From Desulfuromonadaceae bacterium UBA2294 (GTDB lineage Bacteria > Desulfobacterota > Desulfuromonadia > Desulfuromonadales > UBA2294): a stretch of 5,811 nucleotides of DNA. Shown here piece by piece: positions 5,074 to 5,811 of the stretch. The stretch spans positions 1 to 5,811 of the forward strand of contig DDWE01000011.1 of NCBI GenBank assembly GCA_002345625.1, given 5' to 3'. The notes under the pieces are model-generated. The model worked only from the letters and a program-made list of their open reading frames with translations, was not told the DNA's origin and did no database searches. Made by a program: the position numbers and the translations under genes. Each line of letters begins with the position of its first letter. Positions within the stretch are counted from its first letter, which is position 1.

Positions 5074-5811
5074 AAACCATTCAGCGCACGGCCGTGCTTG
5101 GTGCCGGAGTCATGGGGGCGGCCATCGCTGCCCATCTGGCCAACAGCGGTCTTGATGTGTTGCTGCTCGATCTACCGCCGAAAGAGCTCACCGATGAGGA
5201 GGTCCAACGCGGCCTGAGCCTCGACAGCCCGCTGGTGCGCAATCGCGCCGCCACTGCTGGCCTGCAGGCGGCCATCAAGGCACGGCCGGCCGCCTTCACC
5301 CAGGCCCGCAACGCACAGCGCATCGTCACCGGCAACTTCACCGACGACCTGCCCCGCCTGGCCGAGTGTGACTGGGTGATCGAAGCGGTCATCGAGCACC
5401 CGGGGATCAAGGCCAAGCTGCTGCAGAGTATCGTGCCGCATCTGGCAAAAGATGCCATCCTCTCCTCCAACACCAGCGGCCTATCGATCAACGCCCTCGC
5501 CGAAGGGCTTCCGGCCGAGGTTCAGCAGCGCTTTCTGGTCACCCACTTCTTCAACCCGCCGCGCTACATGCACCTGCTGGAGGTTGTCCCCTGCCAGGCC
5601 TGCGATCCGCAGCTGGTCAGCGATCTCTCCGAGTTCATCGCCTTGCGTCTCGGCAAGGGCGTCGTGCCGTGCAAGGACACGCCGAACTTTATCGGCAACC
5701 GCATCGGCGCCTACAGCCTGTTCAACGCCATGCGCCACATGGTCGAACTCGGCCTGACCCCCGAGGAGGTCGACGCGGTCAGCGGCCCGGCGACGGCACG
5801 GCCAAAATCGG
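5070..5811 (+). CDS. fadN: 3-hydroxyacyl-CoA dehydrogenase/enoyl-CoA hydratase, FadN type, N-terminal 247 codons (runs off right edge)
   Basis: The visible part is the NAD-binding half of a 3-hydroxyacyl-CoA dehydrogenase, which oxidises L-3-hydroxyacyl-CoA to 3-ketoacyl-CoA. Residues 11-16 (GAGVMG) form the Rossmann nucleotide loop. The catalytic set is in place: Ser136 in NTSG, His159 in HFFNPPRY, and Asn210 in PNFIGNRIG. The insert at about 36-90 (PPKELT, SPLVRNR, KPAAF) and the closing SGPATARPKS match the FadN family of Bacillus and related long proteins of roughly 790 aa, which carry a hydratase-like domain at the C-terminus; that part is outside the window. E. coli FadB has the opposite domain order. 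The ATG overlaps the synthetase stop (ATGA), with AAAGGAG at 5056-5062 seven bases upstream, so translation is coupled. Bacillus groups fadN, fadA and fadE, so a thiolase gene is expected downstream; this is inference. Confidence 0.9.
   Translation, partial: MKTIQRTAVLGAGVMGAAIAAHLANSGLDVLLLDLPPKELTDEEVQRGLSLDSPLVRNRAATAGLQAAIKARPAAFTQARNAQRIVTGNFTDDLPRLAECDWVIEAVIEHPGIKAKLLQSIVPHLAKDAILSSNTSGLSINALAEGLPAEVQQRFLVTHFFNPPRYMHLLEVVPCQACDPQLVSDLSEFIALRLGKGVVPCKDTPNFIGNRIGAYSLFNAMRHMVELGLTPEEVDAVSGPATARPKS

Noticed and set aside
1..5811. CRISPR array, tRNA or rRNA genes, insertion sequences
   Set aside because: I found no regularly spaced repeats, no tRNA-like cloverleaf, no transposase-like protein and no terminal inverted repeats; the window is almost fully accounted for by protein-coding genes.

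Overview
This 5.8 kb window is GC-rich bacterial chromosome with tightly packed genes. The protein style suggests an anaerobic delta-proteobacterial lineage such as Desulfuromonadota/Geobacter relatives. The signs are a large FadN-type dehydrogenase next to a VLCAD-type acyl-CoA dehydrogenase and a FAA1-type acyl-CoA synthetase, plus small Kazal-like and lipobox proteins. This placement is an inference from family resemblance recalled without a database search.

Layout. Positions 1-210 (+) hold the C-terminal 69 codons of a secreted-type protein with a Kazal-like cysteine domain. Converging on it with only 5 bp between stop codons are two small predicted lipoproteins on the minus strand, 665-1105 and then 216-668. 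They overlap by 4 bp (ATGA), so they look like one translationally coupled unit. Positions 1106-1370 are a relatively AT-rich divergent intergenic region containing several inverted repeats. It is the likely control region for both directions.

From 1371 to the right edge lies a plus-strand fatty-acid degradation operon. It encodes a 609-aa acyl-CoA dehydrogenase with a VLCAD/FadE-type C-terminal extension (1371-3200), a 615-aa long-chain acyl-CoA synthetase (3226-5073), and the first 247 codons of a FadN-type 3-hydroxyacyl-CoA dehydrogenase/enoyl-CoA hydratase (5070 to the edge). The spacing is 25 bp and then a 4-bp ATGA overlap, with strong AAAGGAG ribosome binding sites. Together the three genes would activate a free fatty acid to acyl-CoA, oxidise it to 2-enoyl-CoA (electrons probably to ETF), and hydrate and oxidise it to 3-ketoacyl-CoA. 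A thiolase would be expected just beyond the window.

The coding content belongs largely to known families and I do not see a clearly novel system. The items most worth a second look are the nested dyads upstream of the fad operon, including a perfect 7-5-7 repeat at 1239-1257, the coupled pair of uncharacterised lipoproteins, and a Trp where the last Kazal cysteine would be expected.
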